Below are positions 26,150 to 34,235 of a DNA stretch of 64,000 nucleotides, piece after piece (position 1 is the first letter of the stretch; every line of letters starts with the position of its first letter). The notes beneath the pieces are model-generated. The model searched no databases, was not told the DNA's origin, and saw only the letters and a list, made by a program, of their open reading frames with translations. The stretch covers positions 434,001 to 498,000 of the forward strand of contig CAVUQC010000004.1 of assembly GCA_963743575.1 (NCBI GenBank), read 5' to 3'. Position numbers and translations under genes: made by a program. The DNA is from DASUPK01 sp963743575. Lineage in GTDB: Bacteria > Actinomycetota > Thermoleophilia > Solirubrobacterales > 70-9.

Positions 26150-26600
26150 GCAGCTGCTCGCCGAGGCACCCGCCTTCAACGGGATGAGTGTGGAGCACCT
26201 CGAGCTGATTGCCGGCTGCGCGCAGAACAAGACGGCGACCGATGGCGAATACCTGATGCGGGAGGGCGACCCGGCCGACACCTTCTACGTCCTCCGCACC
26301 GGCCGGGTGGCGCTCGAGATCTTCGTTCCCCAGCGCGGCGCCGTGACGATCGAGACGATCGACGACGGTGATCTGCTCGGCTGGTCGTGGCTGGTGCCGC
26401 CCTTCCGGGTGGAGATGGACGCCCGCGCTCTCGGCAACGCGCACACGGTCGCCTTCGACGCAGCCTGTCTGCGCGGGAAGGCCGACGAGGACCCGAAGCT
26501 CGGCTACGAGCTGATGCGGCGCTTCATCCCGGTGATCGTGGAGCGCCTGCAAGCCACTCGCATCCGGCTGCTCGACGTCTACGGGCGAGCCGCGGGCTGA
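26136..26600 (+). CDS. Cyclic nucleotide-binding domain protein
   Basis: The 154-aa protein is a single cNMP-binding beta-roll: FNGMSVEHLELIAGCAQ, then LMREGDPADTFYVLRTGRVALEIF and ETIDDGDLLGWSWLV. The phosphate-binding cassette is degenerate: the usual FGE-L-R-A pattern reads LLGWSWLVPPFR, so cyclic nucleotide binding is doubtful. No DNA-binding domain is attached. The start is GTG 26136 with GGAGGAGAGGGG upstream, inside the end of the previous gene. Its position between hydrogenase beta and gamma genes suggests a regulatory or assembly role in the complex (inference). Confidence 0.82.
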   Translation: MQTIEQLLAEAPAFNGMSVEHLELIAGCAQNKTATDGEYLMREGDPADTFYVLRTGRVALEIFVPQRGAVTIETIDDGDLLGWSWLVPPFRVEMDARALGNAHTVAFDAACLRGKADEDPKLGYELMRRFIPVIVERLQATRIRLLDVYGRAAG

Positions 26601-26603
26601 GCG

Positions 26604-27431
26604 GTGTTCGCCGATCCGATGATGCCCACCTCCTACGTGGTTGCCGACAGGCGCCAGGAGCTGGAGGACACCTGGACCCTCGAGCTGGAGCCTGCGGGCG
26701 ACGATGGCGTAGGTGCCTTCGGGCCGGGGCAGTTCTCGATGCTCTATGCGTTCGGGGCGGGTGAGGTGCCGATCTCGGTGAGCGGCGGAGGAGAGGCCGG
26801 CGGACGCATCGGCCAGACCGTGCGCGCGGTAGGGGCTGCGACCAGAGCGATCTGCACGATGGAGCCCGGAGCACACGTCGGCGTCAGGGGCCCCTTCGGC
26901 AGCAGCTGGCCGCTCCAGCAGGCTGAGGGCGGCGACGTTGTCGTGGTCGCTGGCGGCATCGGTCTCGCTCCGCTTCGGTTGGCGGTGAACCGCCTGATCG
27001 CGAAACGCGACAGCTATCGAGCGGTCGCGCTTCTCTACGGCGCGCGCTCGCCGGACGAGATGCTGTTCTTCGACGAGCTCCAGAGCTGGCGGGAGGCGGG
27101 GATCGACGTCAAGTTCACCGTCGACACCGCGGAGAGTGAGTGGGACGGCCGAGTGGGCCTGGTCACCAAGCTGATCCCGATCACCGGCTTCCAGGGCCCC
27201 CGGACGACGGCGATGGTTTGCGGCCCCGAGGTGATGATGCGCTTCGTCTCGCAGGCGTTGCAGGACCGCGGCGTCCCGCTCGACAACATCCACGTCTCGC
27301 TCGAGCGGAACATGAAGTGCGCGATCGGGCACTGCGGCCACTGCCAGCTCGGCCACCGCTTCGTCTGCAAGGACGGCCCCGTCTTCCCAGTGGGGCGGAT
27401 CGGCACGTTGCTCGGCGTGAGGGAGCTGTGA
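26604..27431 (+). CDS. Hydrogenase FAD/NAD(P)-binding gamma subunit
   Basis: The 275-aa flavoprotein of the ferredoxin-NADP reductase superfamily comprises an FAD-binding barrel (GPGQFSMLYAFGAGEVPISVS), an NAD(P)-binding domain (VVVAGGIGLAPLRLAVN) and C-terminal cysteines CAIGHCGHC...C that bind a [2Fe-2S] cluster, as in dihydroorotate dehydrogenase PyrK and HydG subunits. It exchanges electrons between NAD(P)H and the iron-sulfur chain. GTG 26604 follows the previous stop by three bases. Its own stop overlaps the small-subunit start (GTGA). Confidence 0.88.
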   Translation: MFADPMMPTSYVVADRRQELEDTWTLELEPAGDDGVGAFGPGQFSMLYAFGAGEVPISVSGGGEAGGRIGQTVRAVGAATRAICTMEPGAHVGVRGPFGSSWPLQQAEGGDVVVVAGGIGLAPLRLAVNRLIAKRDSYRAVALLYGARSPDEMLFFDELQSWREAGIDVKFTVDTAESEWDGRVGLVTKLIPITGFQGPRTTAMVCGPEVMMRFVSQALQDRGVPLDNIHVSLERNMKCAIGHCGHCQLGHRFVCKDGPVFPVGRIGTLLGVREL

Positions 27432-28213
27432 GCGCCGAACGCCCCAAGCTCGCGGTCTGGAAGTTCGCCTCCTGCGACGGCTGCCAGCTCTCCCTGCTGG
27501 ACTTCGAGCGCGAGCTCGTCTCGCTGCCCGACCAGATCGAGGTCGCGTACTTCCTGGAGGCGACGCGCGGCGAGGTCGAGGGCCCGTACGACCTCTCGCT
27601 GGTCGAGGGCTCGATCACCACTCCGCATGACGCCGAGCGGATCAAGGAGGTCCGGGCCAAGTCGCGGCGCCTGGTCACGATCGGTGCGTGCGCGACCTCC
27701 GGCGGCATCCAGGCCCTCCGGAACTTCGCCGACGTCGAGGAGTTCATGTCGGCCGTCTACGCGACGCCGGACTACATCTCGACCCTTGAGACCTCCACGC
27801 CCATCTCATCCCACGTCCACGTCGACTTCGAGCTGCAGGGTTGCCCGGTCAACCATCACCAGCTTCTCGAGGTGATCAGCGCGTTCGTCAACGAGCGCAG
27901 GCCCGCCGTCGCCAATCACTCGGTATGCATCGAGTGCAAGCGCGCCGGGAACGTCTGCGTGATGGTCGCCCACGGGACGCCCTGCCTCGGGCCGGTGACC
28001 CACGCCGGGTGCGGCGCCCTCTGCCCGAGCTACGACCGCGGCTGCTACGGCTGCTACGGGCCGATGGAGTCGCCGAACGCGCCGTCGCTCTCGGGTTGGC
28101 TGGAGGGCCTCGGTATGGACGAGGTCGACCTGATCCGGATCTACAGGACCTTCCAGACCGCGGCCGAGCCCTTTGCGCAGGAGAGCGAGCGCCTTGAGTC
28201 CGATGGCCGCTGA
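27428..28213 (+). CDS. [NiFe]-hydrogenase small (delta) subunit
   Basis: The 261-aa electron-transfer subunit has the proximal cluster cysteines in CDGC (16-19), TIGACATSGG, and LQGCPVN near residue 140. Further cysteine pairs follow in SVCIECKRAGNVC and PSYDRGCYGCYG for additional clusters. There is no Tat signal peptide, so the enzyme is cytoplasmic. The GTG start overlaps the preceding gene, and the large-subunit gene begins before this one ends. The arrangement is typical of group 3 soluble hydrogenases. Confidence 0.92.
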   Translation: MSAERPKLAVWKFASCDGCQLSLLDFERELVSLPDQIEVAYFLEATRGEVEGPYDLSLVEGSITTPHDAERIKEVRAKSRRLVTIGACATSGGIQALRNFADVEEFMSAVYATPDYISTLETSTPISSHVHVDFELQGCPVNHHQLLEVISAFVNERRPAVANHSVCIECKRAGNVCVMVAHGTPCLGPVTHAGCGALCPSYDRGCYGCYGPMESPNAPSLSGWLEGLGMDEVDLIRIYRTFQTAAEPFAQESERLESDGR

Positions 28214-29504
28214 CAGCGAGACCCGGACGATCAGGACGGAGGCGCTCGCGCGGGTCGAGGGTGAGGGCGCGATGCAGGTGAAGATCCGCGGCGGCGAGGT
28301 CGAGAACGTCGAGCTGCAGATCTACGAGCCGCCGCGCTTCTTCGAGGCCTTCCTTCGCGGCCGTGACTTCAAGGAGGTGCCCGACATCACCGCGCGGATC
28401 TGCGGCATCTGCCCGGTCGCCTACATAACGAGCGCCTTCAATGCGATGGAGGACGCGCTCGACGTCGAGGTGGACGACCGGATCCGGTCCCTTCGGAGGC
28501 TGATGTATTGCGGCGAGTGGCTCGAGTCGCACGCCCTTCACGTCTTCCTCCTGCACGCGCCGGATTTCTTCGGCTTCGACTCGGCCTGGCAGATGGCGCG
28601 CGACCACCGAGAGGTGGTGGAGGGGGCGCTGCGAGTGAAGGCGATGGGGAACGACCTGCTGCGGACAATCGGCGGTCGGGCGATTCATCCGATCAACACG
28701 CGCGTCGGCGGCTTCTACAAGGCGCCCGGGCGCGAGCACCTCGACGCGCTGGTCCCGGCGCTCGAGGAATCGCGCGAGTTCATGCGCGGCGCCGTCACCT
28801 TCCTGGCCGGTCTCGACTTCCCGGACTTCGAGCAGGACTACGAGTTCGTAGCGCTGCGCGACCCCGACCGGTACGCGATCGAGGACGGGCGGCTCGTCTC
28901 GAGTTCCGGCCTCGACATCGGGCCGGGTGAGTACGAGGAGCACTTCTCGGAGCAGCATGTCGAGCACTCGACCGCGCTGCAGTCGCGGATGTCCGACGGC
29001 TCGACCTACTTCCTGGGCCCCATGGCCCGCTACTCGCTCAACTACGAGCAGCTCTCCGATGGCGCAAAGGAGGCGGCGAAGGGCGCCGGGTTGGGGAAGG
29101 ACTGCCGCAACCCGTTCAAGTCGATCCTGGTCCGCAGCGTCGAGATCATCTACGCGCTGGAGGAGGCTCTCGCGCTGATCGCGGCATACGAGCCGCCCGA
29201 CCCGCCGGCGCAGGTGCCCGAGCCGAGGGCGTCCTCCGGCTGCGGCTGGAGCGAGGCACCGCGCGGAATGCTCTGGCATCGCTATCGCATCGAGGACGAT
29301 GGGTCGGTCGCCGAGGCGAAGATCGTGCCTCCCACCTCCCAGAACCAGGCCCGCATCGAGCAGGACCTGCTCGAGTTCGTGAAGCCCCGGGTCGACCTGT
29401 CCGACGAGAGGCTGCAATGGGAGTGCGAGCAGGCAATCCGCAACTACGACCCTTGCATCAGCTGCTCGACGCATTTTCTGAAGCTCGATGTGGACAGGGC
29501 CTAG
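28203..29504 (+). CDS. [NiFe]-hydrogenase large (catalytic) subunit, group 3-like
   Basis: The 433-aa catalytic subunit binds the Ni-Fe centre through four cysteines: two in RICGIC (residues 65-70) and two in DPCISCSTH eighteen residues from the C terminus. A tyrosine occupies the place after the first CxxC where many families have histidine (CPVAY). The residues after the last histidine (FLKLDVDRA) are the likely peptide removed by the maturation protease encoded next. The reaction is reversible oxidation of H2 coupled to NAD(P). A TTG nine bases upstream of ATG 28203 is an alternative start. No hyp maturation genes lie in the window. Confidence 0.92.
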   Translation: MAADSETRTIRTEALARVEGEGAMQVKIRGGEVENVELQIYEPPRFFEAFLRGRDFKEVPDITARICGICPVAYITSAFNAMEDALDVEVDDRIRSLRRLMYCGEWLESHALHVFLLHAPDFFGFDSAWQMARDHREVVEGALRVKAMGNDLLRTIGGRAIHPINTRVGGFYKAPGREHLDALVPALEESREFMRGAVTFLAGLDFPDFEQDYEFVALRDPDRYAIEDGRLVSSSGLDIGPGEYEEHFSEQHVEHSTALQSRMSDGSTYFLGPMARYSLNYEQLSDGAKEAAKGAGLGKDCRNPFKSILVRSVEIIYALEEALALIAAYEPPDPPAQVPEPRASSGCGWSEAPRGMLWHRYRIEDDGSVAEAKIVPPTSQNQARIEQDLLEFVKPRVDLSDERLQWECEQAIRNYDPCISCSTHFLKLDVDRA

Positions 29505-30191
29505 ATGGCTTCGACCCGGCACTTCATCCACCGCCAGCACAAGCCGAGCGACCCCGAGTTCCTGCGCGAGCAGCGCAAGATCATGGACGCCCACCGCGAC
29601 TCGCTGCACCTGATGGAGCGCCAGCGCGATCAGCTCCAGGCGGACATCGAGGCGGCGCGAAGGGACGCACACAACCTGGGGATCTCTCTGAACCACGCTC
29701 CGGAGTCGGGCTACCGCGCCTGGCTCGGCCTGATCGGCGTTGGCAACCATTACCGCTCCGACGACGCCGCCGGCCTCGAGGTCGCGAGGCGGTTGCGGGC
29801 GACCAATCCGCCCGGCTGTCGGATCCTTGAGGAGGGAGGCGAGCCGACCTCGCTGATCGGGGCGTGGGCCCTCGTCAAGGAGGCGCTGGTGATCGACGCT
29901 GTCGCCTCCGGCGCCCCGCCCGGGACCCTGCACCGTTTCGACGCCAGCGCTGGGCCGCTGCCGGTGGAGCTGTTCAAGGGCTCGACCCACTCGCTCGGCG
30001 TCGCCGATGCGGTCGAGCTTGCCCGCGAGCTGGGCCGGCTTCCCCCGCGGCTTGCCGTCTACGGGATCGAGGGCGAGAGCTTCGAGACGGGGGAGGGGCT
30101 GTCTCCAGCCGTGGAGGCCACCGTCAACGCCCTGGTTGCAGAGCTCCACGCGGAGCTCGGCGACGGCCCAAATCGAGAGGAGCCCGGATGA
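29505..30191 (+). CDS. Hydrogenase maturation protease with N-terminal extension
   Basis: The 228-aa protein has a C-terminal HyaD/HycI-type endopeptidase domain (from about residue 70): LIGVGNHYRSDDAAGLEVA supplies the first nickel-sensing acid, and LVIDAVASG the second conserved aspartate. GSTHSLGVADAVELA holds a conserved histidine. Residues 1-65 are an unusual charged, probably coiled-coil extension. The protease removes the C-terminal peptide of the large subunit after nickel insertion. It starts immediately after the large-subunit stop. Confidence 0.88.
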   Translation: MASTRHFIHRQHKPSDPEFLREQRKIMDAHRDSLHLMERQRDQLQADIEAARRDAHNLGISLNHAPESGYRAWLGLIGVGNHYRSDDAAGLEVARRLRATNPPGCRILEEGGEPTSLIGAWALVKEALVIDAVASGAPPGTLHRFDASAGPLPVELFKGSTHSLGVADAVELARELGRLPPRLAVYGIEGESFETGEGLSPAVEATVNALVAELHAELGDGPNREEPG

Positions 30192-30463
30192 CTGAGGAGC
30201 AACGCACCAGCATGGAAGAGGCACGGCGCGTCGGTGATGAGATCGGGGTCGATTGGGAGCGGTTTGACCTCGAGCAATTCCGGACCGGAATGGACGTTGA
30301 GTTCGAGCACGGCAGCCACGATCCCCAGACCAATGTGACCGAGGACGACCCAATCGTGACCGGCAAGATCGCGCTCGCCCACATGAAGGAGTTCCCGGAC
30401 TACTACGAGCGCTTGGAGCGGATGGAGGCTGAGGCGAAGCGCGATTGGGCCGAGAAGGGCTAG
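30188..30463 (+). CDS. DUF5661-like small protein
   Basis: The 91-aa acidic helical protein includes EEARRVGDEIGVDWERFDLE, FEHGSHDPQTNVT and ALAHMKEFPDYYERLERME. This is the pattern of DUF5661 proteins, a family of unknown function. It starts at ATG 30188 inside the protease stop codon, making it the last gene of the hydrogenase operon. Close coupling suggests it is needed with the hydrogenase, but no function is known. Confidence 0.78.
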   Translation: MTEEQRTSMEEARRVGDEIGVDWERFDLEQFRTGMDVEFEHGSHDPQTNVTEDDPIVTGKIALAHMKEFPDYYERLERMEAEAKRDWAEKG

Positions 30464-30469
30464 CGCCGG

Positions 30470-33187
30470 CTACTTCCAGGTTCTCGGCCAGGAGCGCTGC
30501 GGCGGGCGGGCACGCAGCCTGATCCGATAATCGACGGCCAGAGGGCCGTCGGGGCGGGCGAGGACGGGATTGAGGTCCATCTCGGCGATCTCGTGGTGGG
30601 CTTCGACCATCGCGCTCACCCGCAGGAGCAGCTCCTCGATCCCCTTAAGGTCGGCATTCGGCGCGCCGCGGAACCCGGTGAGGAGGGGGAAGGTGGCGAG
30701 AGAGCGGAGCATCTGGCCGGCATCCGTCCGGGTGATCGGCGTGACGCGAATCGAGACGTCGCGGAGCAGCTCGGCCTGTGTCCCGCCGGCGCCACAGGCC
30801 AGGACCGGGCCGAAGGTCGGGTCGTCGGCGACTCCGATCAGCAGCTCGGTGTCGTCGCCCGCCATCTCCTGGACGATGAACTTCTCCCGCTTCGCTCCCG
30901 CGGCCGCCACCGCGTCGTCCATCTCCCGCGCCGCCTGCGCGACCTGGTCCTGGGCGAGTCTAATCCGGACGCCGCCCATCTCGGTCTTGTGCAGAAGGCC
31001 CTCGCCCTGGGCCTTCAGGGCCACGGCTCCGCAGAGCTCCATCGCCGCCTGTGCCGCCTCCTCCGGATCCCCGGCCACCAGCCACCGCGGGATCGGGATC
31101 TCGTAGCAGCCGAGCAGCCGCGAAGCTGCGTCGATGTCCATCCACTCGCGGCCGGCGCCGAGGGTCTCGGCGATCAGCGCTGCGGCCTCCTCCGCGTCGG
31201 CGTCTCCGAACACCGCAGGGATCTCCGGCGGCGTCCGGCGCCAGTCGACGTGTCGCATCACCTGGCCGAGCGCGTGGGCGGCGTCCTCGGGATAGAGGTG
31301 CACGGCCATCGCGCTGACCGCCCGAGCCGCCGCGTGATCCTTTTCGGACATGAAGACCGCCTGCACGGGAATCCGCCGCGGCATTTCGATGACGGCCTCG
31401 TGGATCGCGCCGGCGACGTCCTCCGGCCGGGTCAGCAGCGGCTTGATGAAGATGACGATCAGCGCGTCGAGGCCCTCATGGGACGCCAGCGCGTTGATCG
31501 TCTGCCGGTAGTCATCGGCCGAGGCGGTGGCGATCATGTCGACGGGGTTCGACATGCCCGCCTCGGCGGGCAGGAACTCGCGCAGGGTGTCGAGGACCTC
31601 CTCGGGGAGCTCCGGCACCTCCAGGCCGACGGCCTCGCAGGCGTCAGCGCACATCACGCCGGGGCCGCCGGCGTTGGTCACGATCCCGACCCGATTGCCC
31701 TCCGGCAGCGGCTGGGTGGCAAGCAGCGAGGCGACGTCGAGCAGCTGGGACAGCGTCTCGGTGCGGATCACCCCGACCTGTTCGAAGAGGGCGTCAACGG
31801 TGAGGTCCGAGGCCGCAATCAGGGCACCGGTGTGGGAGCTGGTGGCCCGGTGGCCCGCGGCCGAGCGGCCGCTCTTCACCGCCACGATGGGCATATCCCT
31901 GCCGACCCGGCGGGCGATCCGCGAGAAGCGCCTCGGATCGCTGAAGGACTCGATGTAGAGCAGCGCCACCTCGGTCGCGTCGTCCGACTCCCAGTACTCG
32001 AGCATGTCGTTCGCGGTGATGTCGGCTCGGTTGCCGATCGAGGCGAAGGAGGAGACTCCCAGCGCGCGGTTGCTGGCCAGGTCGATCAGGGCCAGGCCGA
32101 GCGCGCCGCTCTGCGTGACGAAGCCGACGTTGCCCGGAGGCGGCCCGCCAGGGGCGAAGGTCGCATTGAAGCTGTGACCCTCGGTGGTGTTGAGGATGCC
32201 GAGGCAGTTGGGGCCGATCAGCCGCATGCCGGCTTCGCGGCAGACCGCGACCAGCTCGCGCTCGCGCTCGGCGCCCTCGGGCCCGATCTCGGTGAATCCG
32301 GCGGAGATCACGATCAGGGCTCGAACTCCTCGAGCCGCACATTCGCGGGCGGCATCGACTACCCCGAGCGCCGGCACCACGATCACCGCGAGCTCCACGT
32401 CCTCAGGCAGCTCCGCGACGCTTTCGTAGGAGTGGACCGACTGGACCACGTCGGCGTGTGGGTTGACCGGGTAGCTCACCCCCTCGAAGCCCGACTCGAG
32501 TGTGTTGTGGAAGAGCTGGCCGCCGACGGTGTTGCGGTCGCGAGACGCTCCGATCACTGCGATGGCGGTCGGCTCGAGGAAGAACCGCAGGGCCGCCTCC
32601 GCGGCGAGCCGATCGCGGTCCTCGAAGCTCCGCGCCGCCTCCTCCTCGAAGGACGTCGGGAACACGACCCGGATCGCGCCGGGCTCGGATGAGATCTCGA
32701 CCGGGAAACCGCTGTCCCTGAAGACCTCCATCATCCGATGGTTCTCGGGCATCACCTCGGCATGGAAAAGGGGGATCCCGTTGTCGAGAGCAACCTCCGC
32801 CAGGTGGGCGAGCAGGAGCGTGGCGAGGCCGTGGCCCTGAAGGCGGTCGGCGACCGCGAACGCCACCTCGGCGTCCCCACTTCCCTCGTCGATGTAGATC
32901 CCCTGGCCGATCACCTCTCCGTCGCGGAGCGCCACGAGCCCGTAGCGCCCGGCGTAGTCGACGTCCGCCATGGAATGGGCCGCAGCGCGCAGATCGACTC
33001 CGCCGGAGAAGAACCGGAACACCCGGGAGGCGGGGTCGAGCGCTTCCAGGAAGGCGTGGAGCGCGTCCTCGTCGTCGGCGCGAACGGGCCTGACGTGGAC
33101 CGTCGTCCCGTCGCGCAGCGCCACATCGGCCTCGCGCTCGGCCGGGTATGCCGCCTCTGCTCGGGACGATTCGCTCAGGGCCGACAC
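30470..33187 (-). CDS. GNAT acetyltransferase fused to ADP-forming acyl-CoA synthetase
   Basis: The 905-aa protein has an N-terminal GNAT domain (about 22-175, with VHVRPVRADDEDALHAFL and DRLQGHGLATLLLAHLAEVA). A CoA-binding domain follows (about 208-330, AIAVIGASRDRNTVGG), then two succinyl-CoA synthetase-like domains (LIGPNCLGILNT, GIVTNAGGPGV) and a C-terminal ATP-grasp (IPRWLVAGDPEEAAQAAMEL). PatZ-type lysine acetyltransferases have the GNAT at the C terminus; here the order is reversed, as in several actinobacterial proteins. It may acetylate enzymes such as acyl-CoA synthetases or act as an acetate-CoA ligase. GTG 33187 is the start. Confidence 0.88.
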   Translation of the reverse strand: MSALSESSRAEAAYPAEREADVALRDGTTVHVRPVRADDEDALHAFLEALDPASRVFRFFSGGVDLRAAAHSMADVDYAGRYGLVALRDGEVIGQGIYIDEGSGDAEVAFAVADRLQGHGLATLLLAHLAEVALDNGIPLFHAEVMPENHRMMEVFRDSGFPVEISSEPGAIRVVFPTSFEEEAARSFEDRDRLAAEAALRFFLEPTAIAVIGASRDRNTVGGQLFHNTLESGFEGVSYPVNPHADVVQSVHSYESVAELPEDVELAVIVVPALGVVDAARECAARGVRALIVISAGFTEIGPEGAERERELVAVCREAGMRLIGPNCLGILNTTEGHSFNATFAPGGPPPGNVGFVTQSGALGLALIDLASNRALGVSSFASIGNRADITANDMLEYWESDDATEVALLYIESFSDPRRFSRIARRVGRDMPIVAVKSGRSAAGHRATSSHTGALIAASDLTVDALFEQVGVIRTETLSQLLDVASLLATQPLPEGNRVGIVTNAGGPGVMCADACEAVGLEVPELPEEVLDTLREFLPAEAGMSNPVDMIATASADDYRQTINALASHEGLDALIVIFIKPLLTRPEDVAGAIHEAVIEMPRRIPVQAVFMSEKDHAAARAVSAMAVHLYPEDAAHALGQVMRHVDWRRTPPEIPAVFGDADAEEAAALIAETLGAGREWMDIDAASRLLGCYEIPIPRWLVAGDPEEAAQAAMELCGAVALKAQGEGLLHKTEMGGVRIRLAQDQVAQAAREMDDAVAAAGAKREKFIVQEMAGDDTELLIGVADDPTFGPVLACGAGGTQAELLRDVSIRVTPITRTDAGQMLRSLATFPLLTGFRGAPNADLKGIEELLLRVSAMVEAHHEIAEMDLNPVLARPDGPLAVDYRIRLRARPPQRSWPRTWK

Positions 33188-33222
33188 ACCCTTTCAGAAG
33201 ACAGCCGGTTGGCCGACCTGCT

Positions 33223-33228
33223 TAGGCT
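33223..33228 (+). promoter_or_regulatory. Probable -10 box of the universal stress protein gene
   Basis: TAGGCT ends seven bases before ATG 33236, the leaderless spacing repeated throughout this window. It lies in the 48-bp divergent gap to the GNAT/acyl-CoA synthetase gene. Confidence 0.5.
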
Positions 33229-33235
33229 CCGGTGG

Positions 33236-33982
33236 ATGGACACCGATCCGCTCTACCGGAACATCGTCGTGGGCTACCAGGAGAGCGAGCGTGGCGAGGA
33301 CGCCCGCGTACTCGCGGAGCGGGTGGCCATGAGGGACGGAGGAGACCTCAAGGTGATCAGCGTCGAGAAGGGCTCGCCGGCTGACGCGCTCCAGGCGCTC
33401 GCCGAGAGCGGCGAGGCCGATCTGATCGTGCTCGGCTCGACCCACCATGCCGCCTTCGGATCGGTCGCCCCAGGGAGCGTGGCTGAGCACCTGTTGCATG
33501 GGGCCCGCTGCCGGCTGATGATCGCCCCGAAGGGCTACGCGGAGGAGGACCACTCGGGGGACCGCCTCCGGGTCCTCGCGGTGGGCTACGACGGGATGGC
33601 CGAGTCCCAGGCGGCCCTGGACGAGGGCGCCAAGCTGGCGGCGAAGTTCCACGCTTCCATGAAGGTCGTCGGCGTCGCAACACCGGTCCCCGCGATGGGT
33701 GCGGCCGCGGCCGCGCAGACTGGAGCTGAGGCGGGACCGGAGTTCCAGACCCGCCTGCACGACGCCGTCGGGGAGCTTCCCCCCGAGCTGCGGGCCCTGC
33801 CCGTCTTCGAGCATGGGGATCCCGTCAAGAAGCTGCTCGAGGCATGTGAGTCGGGCGTCGACCTGCTCGTGCTCGGCTCGCGCGGATTCGGACCGGTGAT
33901 GCGGCTCCTGATCGGCAGCGTCTCCTCGCGCGTGATCCGCGCAGCAGGGTGCCCGGTCCTGGTCGTGCCCCGCCCGGGCTAG
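33236..33982 (+). CDS. Tandem universal stress protein
   Basis: The 248-aa cytosolic protein contains two UspA folds. The first (residues 1-100) starts RNIVVGYQESERGEDA and ends LIVLGSTHHAAFGSVAPGSVAEHLLHGARCRLMI. The second starts RVLAVGYDGMAESQAALDEG and ends with the ATP-loop LVLGSRGFGPVMRLLIGSVSSRVI. The G-2x-G-9x-G(S) pattern is intact in the second half, so ATP binding is likely. ATG 33236 follows TAGGCT by seven bases. Its stop shares a CTAG with the convergent small membrane protein gene. Confidence 0.88.
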   Translation: MDTDPLYRNIVVGYQESERGEDARVLAERVAMRDGGDLKVISVEKGSPADALQALAESGEADLIVLGSTHHAAFGSVAPGSVAEHLLHGARCRLMIAPKGYAEEDHSGDRLRVLAVGYDGMAESQAALDEGAKLAAKFHASMKVVGVATPVPAMGAAAAAQTGAEAGPEFQTRLHDAVGELPPELRALPVFEHGDPVKKLLEACESGVDLLVLGSRGFGPVMRLLIGSVSSRVIRAAGCPVLVVPRPG

Positions 33983-34224
33983 AAGCCGCGGCGCTCCTTG
34001 TCGGTGTGATCGACCTCGCGTGGGTTCCGGTGCAGCTCTCGCCGCAGCATGAGCTCGTGCGCCACGAAAAGGCCCAGCAGCGTCAGGCAGATGACGCTGA
34101 GCAACCCGAGCTGGAGCGGGCTGTAGGCCCGCCAGACCAGGCCGTAGAGATATAGCCCCACGATGCCGGCCGCCAGGACCCAGAAGCCGACCCTGAATTT
34201 CTCGAACGTCTCTCGCATTTCCAT
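33979..34224 (-). CDS. Small two-helix membrane protein
   Basis: The 81-aa protein has two predicted transmembrane helices (VGFWVLAAGIVGLYLYGLVW and LGLLSVICLTLLGLFVAHEL) joined by a short loop, with a charged C-terminal tail. ATG 34224 is preceded by AAAGGAGGAAGG, a strong ribosome site. It is the last gene of the oxoacid:ferredoxin oxidoreductase operon, 12 bases after the delta-fusion gene. It could anchor a complex to the membrane; no family is recognised. Confidence 0.68.
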   Translation of the reverse strand: MEMRETFEKFRVGFWVLAAGIVGLYLYGLVWRAYSPLQLGLLSVICLTLLGLFVAHELMLRRELHRNPREVDHTDKERRGF

Positions 34225-34235
34225 CCTTCCTCCTT

